The notes: a model not told the origin generated them from the letters alone. Shown: positions 33,750 through 42,409, numbered from the stretch's first letter. The stretch: 64,000 nt of DNA from NIOZ-UU35 sp964344175 (GCA_964344175.1 CAYFMI010000007.1:8168-72167); one strand, 5' to 3'. Numbers and translations are program-made.

Positions 33750-34196
33750 TTATAAATCTGATGTGCAGTGCGGGCAGCGTGTCGCCTGAATAGGAATGGT
33801 GGTGAAGCAGTAGCTGCACTCTTTGGTGGTGGGTTCGGTGGGGGGCGCTTCTTCTTCTTTCTGGAGGCGGTTCATGGCGCGGATAATCAGGAAGAGCACA
33901 AAGGCGATGATTAGAAAGGTGATGATGGTATTGATGAAAACGCCATAATTCACCGTGATGGCTCCGGCCTCTTGCGCCAATGTGAGCGACTCATAAGGCC
34001 CGGGAGCGGCACCTGGTTTGATGACCAGGAATAAATTTGAAAAATCTACATCCCCAAGTAGATAACCAATTGGCGGCATGAGAATGTCGTTGACCAAGGA
34101 CTTGATGATCGCGCCAAACGCGCCGCCGATGATGACGCCAATCGCCATATCGAGGACACTGCCGCGCATGGCAAATTCTTTGAATTCTTTTAGCAT
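33750..34196 (-). CDS. mscL: Large-conductance mechanosensitive channel with C-terminal zinc ribbon
   Basis: 148 residues. Residues 1-115 are a standard MscL: MLKEFKEFAMRGSVLDMAIG, the pore-lining helix VIIGGAFGAIIKSLVNDI, and a second helix near 82-105. After EKE-type residues (LQKEEEAPPTEPTTKE) comes a short zinc ribbon CSYC...CPHC (about 126-145), where E. coli MscL has its C-terminal helical bundle. The channel opens at high membrane tension on osmotic downshock. The zinc-ribbon tail may replace the bundle in organising the pentamer; that is inference. Confidence 0.93.
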   Translation of the reverse strand: MLKEFKEFAMRGSVLDMAIGVIIGGAFGAIIKSLVNDILMPPIGYLLGDVDFSNLFLVIKPGAAPGPYESLTLAQEAGAITVNYGVFINTIITFLIIAFVLFLIIRAMNRLQKEEEAPPTEPTTKECSYCFTTIPIQATRCPHCTSDL

Positions 34197-34242
34197 AGTG
34201 ATAACTCCTTTGGGTATCGAATAGATGTGTTAAAAAATTTTA

Positions 34243-34297
34243 CCCGAAAATAGAGGGATGTGAATCACGAATGGACCCATATACGGCTATTTTCGGG
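34243..34297 (-). terminator. Terminator of the FHA regulator gene
   Basis: An 11-bp stem CCCGAAAATAG / CTATTTTCGGG (34297-34287 and 34253-34243 read on the minus strand) with a 33-nt loop, followed on the minus strand by TAAAATTTTTT. Confidence 0.7.
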
Positions 34298-34345
34298 CCT
34301 TTTAGTAGCGTCTCAGATATACGATCTGAGCAGTGTGGTTACTCT

Positions 34346-35017
34346 CTAATCGAGTGAGGGGTTTTCTAATCGCAGACCGTGGCCGCGAACTGTGGCGATG
34401 TATGTGTGGTCAGGATCAATCTCGGCCAGACGGTTTCGCAGTCGCCGCACCAGCGCATCGAGGGCCTGGTTTGAAATATCGATGGCGCTTTCCTTCCCCC
34501 AGATTCCGGCCATCAGTTCTTCTCTAGGAACAACTCGATCGATGTTTTCGTAGAGGATCTCTAAAAGCATGTATTGGGATGCCGAGAGTGGCGGCATGAC
34601 CTCGACTTCACCGATCCAAACACGGCGCGATCGTTTCTCGAGTAACAGGCGCCCGCGTCGGCTTTGGGCTGTGAGTTTTTCTTCGAGTTCGATGGGCAGT
34701 GTGGCATCCGAGTTCAGAAATACGAATTTTTGCGCTAAGGCAACATGAATAACATCGCCATCTTTTAGCTGTACAGGGGCGTCAATGCGGGTTCCATTAC
34801 AATGGGTTCCGTTTTTGCTTTTTAAATCTTCCAGAATGACCCCGTTGCTGGTGAGTGTGATTTGTGCATGTTGTCGGGAGACTTGACGGTTGTGAATTGG
34901 GATGTCGCAACTGTCTTCACGCCCCAGAATAACCGATTCTCGCAGCATCCAGCGTTGGCCATCTAGATTGCCCTCATGACCAATAAGTACTGAAATGTCG
35001 TGGTTGGTTTCTGTCAT
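34346..35017 (-). CDS. FHA domain fused to winged-helix DNA-binding domain
   Basis: 223 residues. Residues about 8-95 form an FHA domain: LGREDSCDIPI, NRQVSRQHAQI with the pThr-binding Ser/Arg/His, and LKSKNGTHCNGTRI with Asn-Gly. After a basic linker, residues about 120-220 form an OmpR/PhoB-type winged helix (LSASQYMLLEILYEN, DALVRRLRNRLAEID, YIATVRGHGLRLE). It should bind phosphothreonine on a partner and regulate DNA, as EmbR does in mycobacteria, but with the domain order reversed. It is transcribed divergently from a Ser/Thr kinase, 148 bp away. Confidence 0.9.
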   Translation of the reverse strand: MTETNHDISVLIGHEGNLDGQRWMLRESVILGREDSCDIPIHNRQVSRQHAQITLTSNGVILEDLKSKNGTHCNGTRIDAPVQLKDGDVIHVALAQKFVFLNSDATLPIELEEKLTAQSRRGRLLLEKRSRRVWIGEVEVMPPLSASQYMLLEILYENIDRVVPREELMAGIWGKESAIDISNQALDALVRRLRNRLAEIDPDHTYIATVRGHGLRLENPSLD

Positions 35018-35165
35018 TCAAACTACCTCTGGCGAGAAAAACTACTATGAGTATAATATCATAGAATATCCAACTCGTCCTGTTTCATCAGGATATGAAT
35101 TTGTTAAGTTTGGAAATTGCCGCGTGGTTGCGGCTATCACCCGGCTGAAGCATTAGGATTTGAAT
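35018..35165. promoter_or_regulatory. Divergent promoter region of the FHA regulator and the Ser/Thr kinase
   Basis: 148 bp. On the minus strand TATTATACT (about 35049-35057) could be the -10 of the FHA gene. On the plus strand TTAGGA precedes the kinase ATG. The A/T-rich repeat GAGTATAATATCATAGAATATCC is split across 35047-35070. A binding site for the FHA-winged-helix protein here would be expected but none is proven. Confidence 0.4.
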
Positions 35166-36155
35166 ATGCCCGTCGCACATCGCTCAGGAGACATTCTCAA
35201 GGAACGCTATAAAATCCGCCGCATCATTGGGCAGGGAGGTATGGGGAGTGTATACCTTGCCGATGATGTTCGTTTGGAAGGTCGTTTGTGTGCCCTGAAA
35301 GAGGTCTTTCACGACCCTCAGTTGTCGGATGAAACCCGACAGCAGACTCGCGAGCAATTCATGCGCGAGGCAACTGTGTTGGCGCGCCTGGATCACCCGA
35401 ATTTGCCTAAAGTGTCTGATTTCTTTTCAGAAGACGAACGTGATTATCTGGTGATGGATTTCGTCCCCGGCCGAGATTTAAGTGTTCTGATGACAGAGGC
35501 GCGCCTGAATGGGGAGTTCCTGAACGAGCGCGATGTACTCACCTGGGCGAGTCAATTGGCCGATGCACTGACCTATCTTCACAGCCAGGATCCTCCCATA
35601 GTCCATCGCGATATCAAGCCCAGCAACCTGAAGCTCACCCCCAATGGTGTCGTTAAACTGGTTGATTTTGGGTTGGTAAAGCTGCTGGTTTCCGATGAGA
35701 TCACCATTACCGTAGTGCAGGGGCGCGGCACTGCGCATTACACGCCCTTAGAACAATATGGCGGTGATGCCGGGCACACAGATGTGCGCAGTGATGTTTT
35801 TTCGTTTGGCGCAACTCTTTACCATTTGTTGACCAATTTGCCGCCTAAAGAGGCGCGTGACCGCTTCTTGAATCCCGGTTTGTTGGTTCCATTGCGTGAT
35901 CTCAATCCGGCTCTCAGCCCGCGCACCGAAAGGGCTGTCCTGTGGGCGATGAACCTGCATCCCGAAGAACGCCCCCAAAGTATGGATGAGTTCCGCCAGG
36001 CTTTGTTAGGAGATTGGAATCCGGTCAGTCAGCCCCGGCTGCCATTGCCCGCGCCCACGCTGATAGACTTGCTCTCCTCGCCTTTAGAGCGCCGCCTGAT
36101 TTGGATCTCGTTAGGCTTGCTCTTTGTGAGCTTGATTGCTACCCTGTGGCGATAA
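35166..36155 (+). CDS. Membrane-anchored Ser/Thr protein kinase (PknB-like)
   Basis: 329 residues. The kinase domain at about 13-275 has the glycine loop GQGGMGSVY, Lys in ALKEV, the catalytic loop HRDIKPSNLKL, DFG (VDFGLVK) and an activation segment TVVQGRGTAHYTPLEQY containing Thr residues for autophosphorylation. A single C-terminal membrane helix (about 309-326) ends three residues before the stop, so there is no outer sensor domain. It faces the cytoplasm. Paired divergently with an FHA-domain transcription factor, which is the likely substrate or phospho-reader. Confidence 0.93.
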   Translation: MPVAHRSGDILKERYKIRRIIGQGGMGSVYLADDVRLEGRLCALKEVFHDPQLSDETRQQTREQFMREATVLARLDHPNLPKVSDFFSEDERDYLVMDFVPGRDLSVLMTEARLNGEFLNERDVLTWASQLADALTYLHSQDPPIVHRDIKPSNLKLTPNGVVKLVDFGLVKLLVSDEITITVVQGRGTAHYTPLEQYGGDAGHTDVRSDVFSFGATLYHLLTNLPPKEARDRFLNPGLLVPLRDLNPALSPRTERAVLWAMNLHPEERPQSMDEFRQALLGDWNPVSQPRLPLPAPTLIDLLSSPLERRLIWISLGLLFVSLIATLWR

Positions 36156-36234
36156 GTTTGTGGGGTATCGCCTACGCCACCCAATAACCGTTTTCGAAAA
36201 GATTTTCTACGTTATCTAAAGGTTGTACTCGGCG

Positions 36235-39003
36235 CTATTTCTGTTTGGGCGGGAAAATGGCTGCTGTCGCCCCCCAGCCAAATAATGCCCCAATAAAGGC
36301 AAGGAGCAACAAGCCCCAATGCTGATTGGTATCCATCACCCAGGCGCTTCCGGGCAGCGATAGCGATCCGTACGTGTAGGTGAGCAAACCAGTAATGATG
36401 GCCGAGAACCCCCAGCGAATTCCGGCGCGCACATGTCCCATCAGCGCCCCGGTGCGGGAGGCAGACCAGGCTACAACAGCGATGATAAGTATTCCCAGGA
36501 ACCAATCGCGCAGCCCGGTGCTGGGCGCATCGGGGGGAGATGCGGGGGTTGGTATGGGCGTTGGCGGCGGTTCGGTGACAGTCGGCGAGGGCAAGGGGGT
36601 TTCAGTGGGGGGAGGGGTGCTGGTTGGCAGATCGCCATTGTTTTGGGGAATCTCGAAAATCAATTCGTTGGAGTGGGCGGCCCCGCTGATGGCTTGAATA
36701 CTTACGATCCCAGGTTGGTCGAATTTATAGCCCGCAGTTGCCATGCCACCAAGAGTAGTTGCCGAAATAGCCGGAGCTTCTTGTCCGTTGATGGTAACCA
36801 CAAATTGTACTGGCGTATGATCGGGCACGGGATGATGGTTGTAATCGAGAATGACTCCGGCCATAAGTGGTATTGAATCGCCAATGTTGTATGTGGCCTC
36901 CGGTGTTACCTGATTGACGGGTGAGTCGCCGGAATGATTGGGCAAATCTAGAACCAGTGGGAAGATCTGATCGGCAGTCGGTGAGGTGGCTTCGATGAGT
37001 TCGTACCCAATCCCGGGAACCGAGATGGGCAGCGACCCTGCCGGAGCGGGGATTTCTTTGAACAACAAGCGCGCCGCCACATCGATAAAGGGGGATGTTT
37101 TGCCGAACAATCCAAAATAGGCGGTTAATTTAGAGATGTCTGTTGCATCTAAATAGTAGGGTGCGTTGGCAGCAAAAACGACAATATGTTTGTCACGCCC
37201 CAAGTCAGGACGCTCTGCCAGAAAACGTTGTAATGCCGATGAACTGCTGCGGTCCATATCGGCATTGAGAATTGTGAAGATCAGCCAACGCGCTCTCTGG
37301 ATGCTGTATTCGACAGCTTGGGCATCTTCACCCCCATCCAGCATCGAAATCAATTGCTCTGTTGTGTACGAAACAAGATTAGCCTGATTGATGAGAGTCT
37401 CCCCGCCGAGACCGTAGCGGGCGACGATGGCTTGTTCCAAAGCATCTGGCGCTAAGACCGACTCAGTCGGGCAAGTGCTGCATTGTTGTGATGTATAGGT
37501 GTCGGTGATGAAGACAATGCGCTCGTTGAAATTGGGCGAATTTGGGAGAACGTTGTCTAGCTCGCTGAGGGGAGGGCTGATCAGAGTGGCGCTGCGCTGG
37601 GCGACCTCGTAAGATATTTGATTCGCCTCTGCAGAACCTGCCTCACTGGGGTTGCCGGTGGGCAGCACAAGATTCAGCGTAAAGAATCCATAGAGCTGGA
37701 ATTTGAGCGTCAGAATCCGCAGGACAGATTCATCTACTTTTTGGGCAAAGACCGGATCCTCGCGATATTTTTGGGCGAAGAAATCCAGCGTATTGATAAT
37801 GGTTGTGTAGGCGTCGGGGTCGGTATCGCTGACAAAATTGTTGAGGTAGAGCATATCATTCCCCGCCAAAAAAGCGTCCAGGGCCAGGCGGCGGGCGTTG
37901 AAAGTTTGCTCGGTGGGGTCGTAAAAGCGCCGCACGGCGCGGCTGCCCAGGTCGTCGCTAATCATTAGCCCGCCATCTTCGCGCCATCCCGAAAAGGGTG
38001 CTAGATCCATCAGCAGGGTTAATGCCGATTGGTCGAAGCTGACCGGGCGGGTGGTGGAGCGGATGTTGCCCTGCAGGCCCTGATAGCGGATGTGGGAAAC
38101 CAGCAGCGCATCGACGCGTTCATTGGGTTCGGTTGAGCCGCTGGTCACCGTAAAGAAAGGCGCCAGTTCAATTTGCTGAAGTTGTTCGAGCGACTTGCGT
38201 ACGGTGGCAATCTCATTTTCGGGGAGACGGTCGGCGCTGCCCAGGCCAGGGAAGTGCGTGCCTACCAGCGCAATTCTGCCATCGGCGCCTTCGTGAACCC
38301 CTGCAATATAGGCGCGGGCCATCTCGCCAACCCAATAAGGGTCACCGCCAAAGACGCGCACGTTGAGGTCGCCTTCGCCTTCGGCATTGGGAACATCCGA
38401 GACATCCAGTGACGGCCCAAAGAGCAGGTTAATCCCTATGGAGGCAAGCTCTTGCCCGGCCACGGCACCCACCTGCCGGGCAAGTTCGGGGTTCCAGGTC
38501 GCGCCAATAGAGAGCTGGCTGGGCAGTTGGGTCAGCCCGGTGTGAATCTGATCCTGAGGCGCGCCATCCCCCTCTTGCGAAATCCCGATGAAAAGTGGAA
38601 CATACGTTGGTCTAAAAAGTTCTCCCATCAGCGTCTCGATATGATCGAACTGTGTGCTGGAAAAACGGCTAGTTTGCAATTGGTTGTTGAGGATCCAGGC
38701 ATGGGTGACAGTTTCATCGAGCGTGAAATTGTCATTCTCGGCGCTGAGGATAACCCCGCCCAAATAATGGTTGGTGATCAGGTCGTGAATTTGTGTGCCC
38801 GGGCTGGCATCGGTGCCCTGAAATGTCACCAGGAACAATTGCCCCACCCGTTCTTCGGGCGTCAGGCGGTTGAGCGTATCTTGGGCGCGTCCTTCTGGCG
38901 AGCTTTCCTGTTGGGGAGAAGCTGCGTATCCCGGAATCAGTGGGATGAAAAATGTAAAAAGCAAGACGACGAAGGTGAGTCGCTTGATATACGGGTTTCT
39001 CAT
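36235..39003 (-). CDS. Secreted GH3-family protein with degenerate catalytic motif and C-terminal membrane anchor
   Basis: 922 residues. Signal peptide (about 6-28, ending GYA-AS). The GH3 N-terminal domain (about 40-400) resembles beta-N-acetylglucosaminidases. The expected nucleophile is kept in MISDDLGS (about residue 349), but the NagZ-type KHFPGHG motif reads THFPGLG (about 246-252), so the Lys and the catalytic His are lost. A GH3 C-terminal domain (about 480-680), an Ig-like domain, a Pro/Thr linker (about 800-835) and three membrane helices follow. It may bind rather than cut cell-wall glycan. The start is supported by GGAGAAG. Confidence 0.82.
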   Translation of the reverse strand: MRNPYIKRLTFVVLLFTFFIPLIPGYAASPQQESSPEGRAQDTLNRLTPEERVGQLFLVTFQGTDASPGTQIHDLITNHYLGGVILSAENDNFTLDETVTHAWILNNQLQTSRFSSTQFDHIETLMGELFRPTYVPLFIGISQEGDGAPQDQIHTGLTQLPSQLSIGATWNPELARQVGAVAGQELASIGINLLFGPSLDVSDVPNAEGEGDLNVRVFGGDPYWVGEMARAYIAGVHEGADGRIALVGTHFPGLGSADRLPENEIATVRKSLEQLQQIELAPFFTVTSGSTEPNERVDALLVSHIRYQGLQGNIRSTTRPVSFDQSALTLLMDLAPFSGWREDGGLMISDDLGSRAVRRFYDPTEQTFNARRLALDAFLAGNDMLYLNNFVSDTDPDAYTTIINTLDFFAQKYREDPVFAQKVDESVLRILTLKFQLYGFFTLNLVLPTGNPSEAGSAEANQISYEVAQRSATLISPPLSELDNVLPNSPNFNERIVFITDTYTSQQCSTCPTESVLAPDALEQAIVARYGLGGETLINQANLVSYTTEQLISMLDGGEDAQAVEYSIQRARWLIFTILNADMDRSSSSALQRFLAERPDLGRDKHIVVFAANAPYYLDATDISKLTAYFGLFGKTSPFIDVAARLLFKEIPAPAGSLPISVPGIGYELIEATSPTADQIFPLVLDLPNHSGDSPVNQVTPEATYNIGDSIPLMAGVILDYNHHPVPDHTPVQFVVTINGQEAPAISATTLGGMATAGYKFDQPGIVSIQAISGAAHSNELIFEIPQNNGDLPTSTPPPTETPLPSPTVTEPPPTPIPTPASPPDAPSTGLRDWFLGILIIAVVAWSASRTGALMGHVRAGIRWGFSAIITGLLTYTYGSLSLPGSAWVMDTNQHWGLLLLAFIGALFGWGATAAIFPPKQK

Positions 39004-39047
39004 TCTTCTCCGTTGGCAGCCGGTAATCGGGTTGGCGATGGCGGCCA

Positions 39048-39875
39048 CTAAAGCAAAGTTTGTTCCTGTTGCAAGATCTCACGCAGCCGGTTGCGGCGGG
39101 TAGATCCGCTCAGTAATTCGAGATCGCGAATCCCGAAGGGGTCGATCTCTTGACGAATCAGGCGCAATTGCTCGACGCTGGGATGGGGCGTTTCGGTTAG
39201 GTTGGGCGCATATTGGAGGGGAAAGCCGGTCTTTTTTTTGATGCGCTCGATAGAGACGCCGGGGTGATAGCTGATAAGGCGCATGCTGCCCTGATGAAAA
39301 TCGAACTGCCCCAAATCGCTGATCAGGTAGCGCGGCCCGCTGCCGTGTACTCGTCGTTGGTGATGGCCCAGCCCGGAGCGGAAATCGATCTTTGGTACAA
39401 AGGTTATTCTGGAATGCCGGGGCACGTACAGGTAAATATCATCGAGAAAGGTGGTCACATCGGGGATGCCGCCGCTGCCCGGTAGTCTCAGGCGAGGCTG
39501 GGTGTATGCGCGCCCAAATGCCAGATTGTTGAAGTTGCCCTGCGGGTCGATTTGCCCGGGGCGAAAAAATTCTTTCGGGCGCAAATTGGGCAAAATATCG
39601 GCTGCGGCGCGGACGAAGCCCACATTGGTCAATGAGCGATCGAGCCAGAGGCGTTCGATATTGGAAATGCCCAAAGGGGCTGGCTGACGGCAAATGCCCT
39701 GCCCGATGGCCGAGGCAAAATATAAGCCCGGCGCATGGATGTGCCGCGCCAGTAAGTAGGCTGCCGCAACCAGCGGGGTGGCGATACCCTGGGCGACGAT
39801 CTCGCCGTCCTGAATCTGCCGCGCCATGCCGACGATCATGATTTCGGCTGGGGTGAATTCGGGAGCCGTACTCAT
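39048..39875 (-). CDS. CoA-transferase beta-subunit-like protein (GctB/IpdB type)
   Basis: 275 residues. The fold is suggested by the opening EFTPAEIMIVGMARQIQDGEIVAQGI and by the conserved LPGSGGIPDV glycine motif (about 138-147). Where glutaconate-type transferases have the catalytic Glu this reads YFASAIGQG with no acid, as in IpdB-like hydrolases. No alpha-subunit gene lies next to it: the gene upstream is a tiny remnant of another enzyme. It may be non-enzymatic, or its partner is elsewhere. The start overlaps the remnant's stop (ATGA). Confidence 0.72.
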   Translation of the reverse strand: MSTAPEFTPAEIMIVGMARQIQDGEIVAQGIATPLVAAAYLLARHIHAPGLYFASAIGQGICRQPAPLGISNIERLWLDRSLTNVGFVRAAADILPNLRPKEFFRPGQIDPQGNFNNLAFGRAYTQPRLRLPGSGGIPDVTTFLDDIYLYVPRHSRITFVPKIDFRSGLGHHQRRVHGSGPRYLISDLGQFDFHQGSMRLISYHPGVSIERIKKKTGFPLQYAPNLTETPHPSVEQLRLIRQEIDPFGIRDLELLSGSTRRNRLREILQQEQTLL

Positions 39876-40096
39876 GGATGCTCCTGAAGAATTGCTTGGT
39901 GCAGGTCAAGGTCGATATTCCCGCCGCTGATGACCACGACTGCCAAACGGTGTGCTCTCCTCCCGAAGGGGGCCACAGCCAGGGGGACTGTTTTGAGAAA
40001 GACCCCTTGCTCCACGTCATGTTGGAGGGTTTTTTTTTGAATGCGGGGAGCAATGCGCCGGGTTGCTTGCTCAATCCATTCGGCGGAGATCATCAT
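39872..40096 (-). pseudogene. Internally deleted remnant of a threonine/serine ammonia-lyase
   Basis: 74 codons. The first 34 residues (AEWIEQATRRIAPRIQKKTL ... GVFLK) resemble the N-terminus of TdcB/IlvA-type ammonia-lyases, up to the conserved [VIE]-F-L-K strand. The last 25 (LAVVVISGGNIDLDLHQAIL) match the extreme C-terminus of the catalytic domain. Everything between, including the PLP-binding Lys and the Gly-rich phosphate loop, is missing, about 250 residues by comparison with the family. The frame is still open and both ends keep 4-bp ATGA overlaps with the neighbours, so the operon layout survived an in-frame deletion. Confidence 0.7.
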
Positions 40097-40869
40097 GTGG
40101 CTGCCTCTGCGCGGGTTTCCGCTTCGAGGGTGCGGCGCGCCAGGATAGGATCATCGGTGAAGATGCCGTCTACGTCCCAGCGAAACAGTGCGGCCATATC
40201 TTGGGGGTGATTGACCGTGTAAACGTGGACACGGCGTCCCTTGCGATGTTGGCGCTGGATGAGATGCTCTGTGGCGTCGGCGATAGCTGGGTGCAGCGCC
40301 TGAGGGTGGAGAATGTCCCCCAGGGGAGATCTCGCCCAGACTCCGCCCAGCCCAGCCATCGCCAGAAGCCCAATAGGGATCTGGGGCAGCAGGCGGCTGA
40401 TGCGATGCAAGGCCATTGGGTTGAATGATGAGAAGAAGACGCGCCTTCCCAGGTTGTAGTGCTTTATCAGGTCGGCCACCTTTTCGGGGAGCTGGTTTCG
40501 AGGGGCGCGGTAATTGGTCAGCTCGATATTGATGATCGTCTCCTGACCCAGGGCTTCGAACACCTCTGCCAGCGTGGGAATGCGCTCTCCGCAGAAGGCT
40601 TCGTCAAATTTGCAGCCGGCATCGAGTTCTTTGAGCGCCGCCAAAGGCAGATCGTTCACCAGGCCGCTGCCGTCGGTGGTGCGGTCTACGCTGGCGTCAT
40701 GAATGACGACGACCTGCTCATCAGAAGAGAGTTTGACATCTAATTCCAGCGCGTCGCATTGTTGCCGGACAGCCAGGCTGAAAGCTGCCAGGGTGTTCTC
40801 GGGCGCGTGGGCGCTTGAACCCCGATGGGCAAAAATGGTTGGGTGGGGGAGCTGCAAATGTTCGAACAT
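40093..40869 (-). CDS. Glycerophosphodiester phosphodiesterase
   Basis: 258 residues, no signal peptide. Motifs of the GDPD family: AHRGSSAHAPENTLAAF (about residues 15-31, catalytic His and Arg), the metal-binding ELDVKLSSDEQVVVIHD (about 42-58, Glu/Asp and second His) and IELTNY as the equivalent of the EIK motif. It releases glycerol-3-phosphate from deacylated phospholipids. First gene of the minus-strand run that continues with the ammonia-lyase remnant and the CoA-transferase-like gene. Confidence 0.93.
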   Translation of the reverse strand: MFEHLQLPHPTIFAHRGSSAHAPENTLAAFSLAVRQQCDALELDVKLSSDEQVVVIHDASVDRTTDGSGLVNDLPLAALKELDAGCKFDEAFCGERIPTLAEVFEALGQETIINIELTNYRAPRNQLPEKVADLIKHYNLGRRVFFSSFNPMALHRISRLLPQIPIGLLAMAGLGGVWARSPLGDILHPQALHPAIADATEHLIQRQHRKGRRVHVYTVNHPQDMAALFRWDVDGIFTDDPILARRTLEAETRAEAAT

Positions 40870-40895
40870 AAGGGTATGCGCAGCTTTACGCTTTA

Positions 40896-42236
40896 TTATA
40901 AATCTACAAAATAGGCTGCCGCGGCGCGATCGATGAGATCGCGCGTCATGCTAGGCTCAACCGACATGAAATCGGCAATGTCTAAGATCTGGTCGCACAA
41001 ATCGCGTGGGTGGGAGGCGCGCAACTTGCGGTTGTGTTTGATATACCACTCCTGCAGCAAATAGGCTAACCCCTGATCGCGGTATTCCACACTCTTGCTT
41101 TGTGCCATGCGCTGGAAGATTTCGCGGTACTCTTCATAGGTCGGATCGCCAACTTCAATTTTATGGCGCAACCGCCGCAAAAACGCCTCATCGACCAGGT
41201 CTTTCGGCGGCAGGTTGGTAGAAAACACAATCAGAACATCGAATGGCACTTCTACTTTGCGGCCGGTATGCAGTGTCAGATAATCGATGCGGTTTTCCAG
41301 CGGGACAATCCAGCGGTTGAGCAAATCGCGCGGCCGCACAAGCTGCCGCCCAAAGTCGTCAATCAGGAGAATGCCGCCGTTGGCCTTCACCTGGAAGGGA
41401 GCTTCGTAAAATTTGTTGACATCGTCGAACACTAGATCCAGGCCTTCCAGGGTGAGTTCCCCGCCGGTCATAATAAACGGGCGGCGGATGAGTACCCAGC
41501 GCGTATCACGGCGCGCCCCGGCCCGCAGTGAGCCGGTGCCTTTGTCGGTGGTGTGTTTGTCGGGGGCGCGTTTATGGTTCACCGAGTCGTATAGCTTGAC
41601 GACCTGACCATCAATGTAGATGGCATAGGGGATATACATGGTAGTGCTTAAAATCATTTGCCCGACAGCGCGCGCTACGCTGGTTTTGCCGTTCCCTGGT
41701 GGCCCGTATAAGAAGATGGATGTTCCGGAATTGACTGCCGGGCCGATGCGCTGAAAGGTCGATTCGCCCAGCACTAAGTGTGAGAGCGCCTGCCGAAGCA
41801 GGCGGTGAGTCACGCGTAAACGGCCGCGCTGTTGATTGCGGATCGAGCGGACATACACTTCCAGGGGAACAGGGGCAGGCCCGGCATACTGGCTGCGCTC
41901 CAGGGCTTCGCGGGCGCGCTCGATCCCCGCGCCGGTGATGGCATATTGATAGGAGCCTTCGCCCAGCCCCATTTGAGAAGATTTAACTTCGACGAATTTT
42001 TCGCGCTTCAAGGCATTGAGAATACTATCGGTGACTCCGGCAAAGGGTAAAGCAACCGCCTCGGCGACTTGAAAGCCGGTCAGATAGCCCTGAAAATAAA
42101 GCACTTTCAGCACCAGATCTTGCAGCCATAATTGTGACAGCCCGGTGTCGCCCACTTTGGTAATTGGCGGCGGCACAAAAGGCCCTTTTTGCGTTGGCGG
42201 ATTAATTTGCCCCGTTTGCGGATTCAGTACACTCAT
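40896..42236 (-). CDS. AAA-family ATPase with N-terminal winged-helix-like domain
   Basis: 446 residues. The N-terminal third (about 30-130) looks like a small helical/winged-helix unit (FQVAEAVALPFAGVTDSIL). The AAA core (about 150-400) has Walker A GPPGNGKTS (about 176-184), Walker B ILLIDDFGRQ, and an arginine-rich sensor stretch DEAFLRRLRHKIEVG. It is cytosolic. I do not recognise a specific family. It could be a chaperone-like AAA (MoxR or related), but no VWA-domain partner lies nearby. It starts with a Pro-rich tail (PPTQKGPFVPPP) and is transcribed divergently from the GT2 gene. Confidence 0.82.
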   Translation of the reverse strand: MSVLNPQTGQINPPTQKGPFVPPPITKVGDTGLSQLWLQDLVLKVLYFQGYLTGFQVAEAVALPFAGVTDSILNALKREKFVEVKSSQMGLGEGSYQYAITGAGIERAREALERSQYAGPAPVPLEVYVRSIRNQQRGRLRVTHRLLRQALSHLVLGESTFQRIGPAVNSGTSIFLYGPPGNGKTSVARAVGQMILSTTMYIPYAIYIDGQVVKLYDSVNHKRAPDKHTTDKGTGSLRAGARRDTRWVLIRRPFIMTGGELTLEGLDLVFDDVNKFYEAPFQVKANGGILLIDDFGRQLVRPRDLLNRWIVPLENRIDYLTLHTGRKVEVPFDVLIVFSTNLPPKDLVDEAFLRRLRHKIEVGDPTYEEYREIFQRMAQSKSVEYRDQGLAYLLQEWYIKHNRKLRASHPRDLCDQILDIADFMSVEPSMTRDLIDRAAAAYFVDL

Positions 42237-42409
42237 GCTGGTTATCTCCCATTAAAACAAGCTGCTTGAAAATTTAGCGATGTATTCCGTGAAGGAGCGC
42301 TCACGAAAGTTTTACCCTTAAAGCGGGGACTATTCCTTGAACGACATTATCCTACGATTATAGCACGGTGATGACCTCTCGCAAGGCTCGCCGGGTGCGT
42401 AAAATACGG

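Noticed and set aside
39439..40074. 211-codon minus-strand frame overlapping the CoA-transferase-like gene
   Set aside because: Different frame of the same strand with low-complexity Arg/Pro/Ser composition. The two frames with 4-bp ATGA overlaps and recognisable motifs are preferred.
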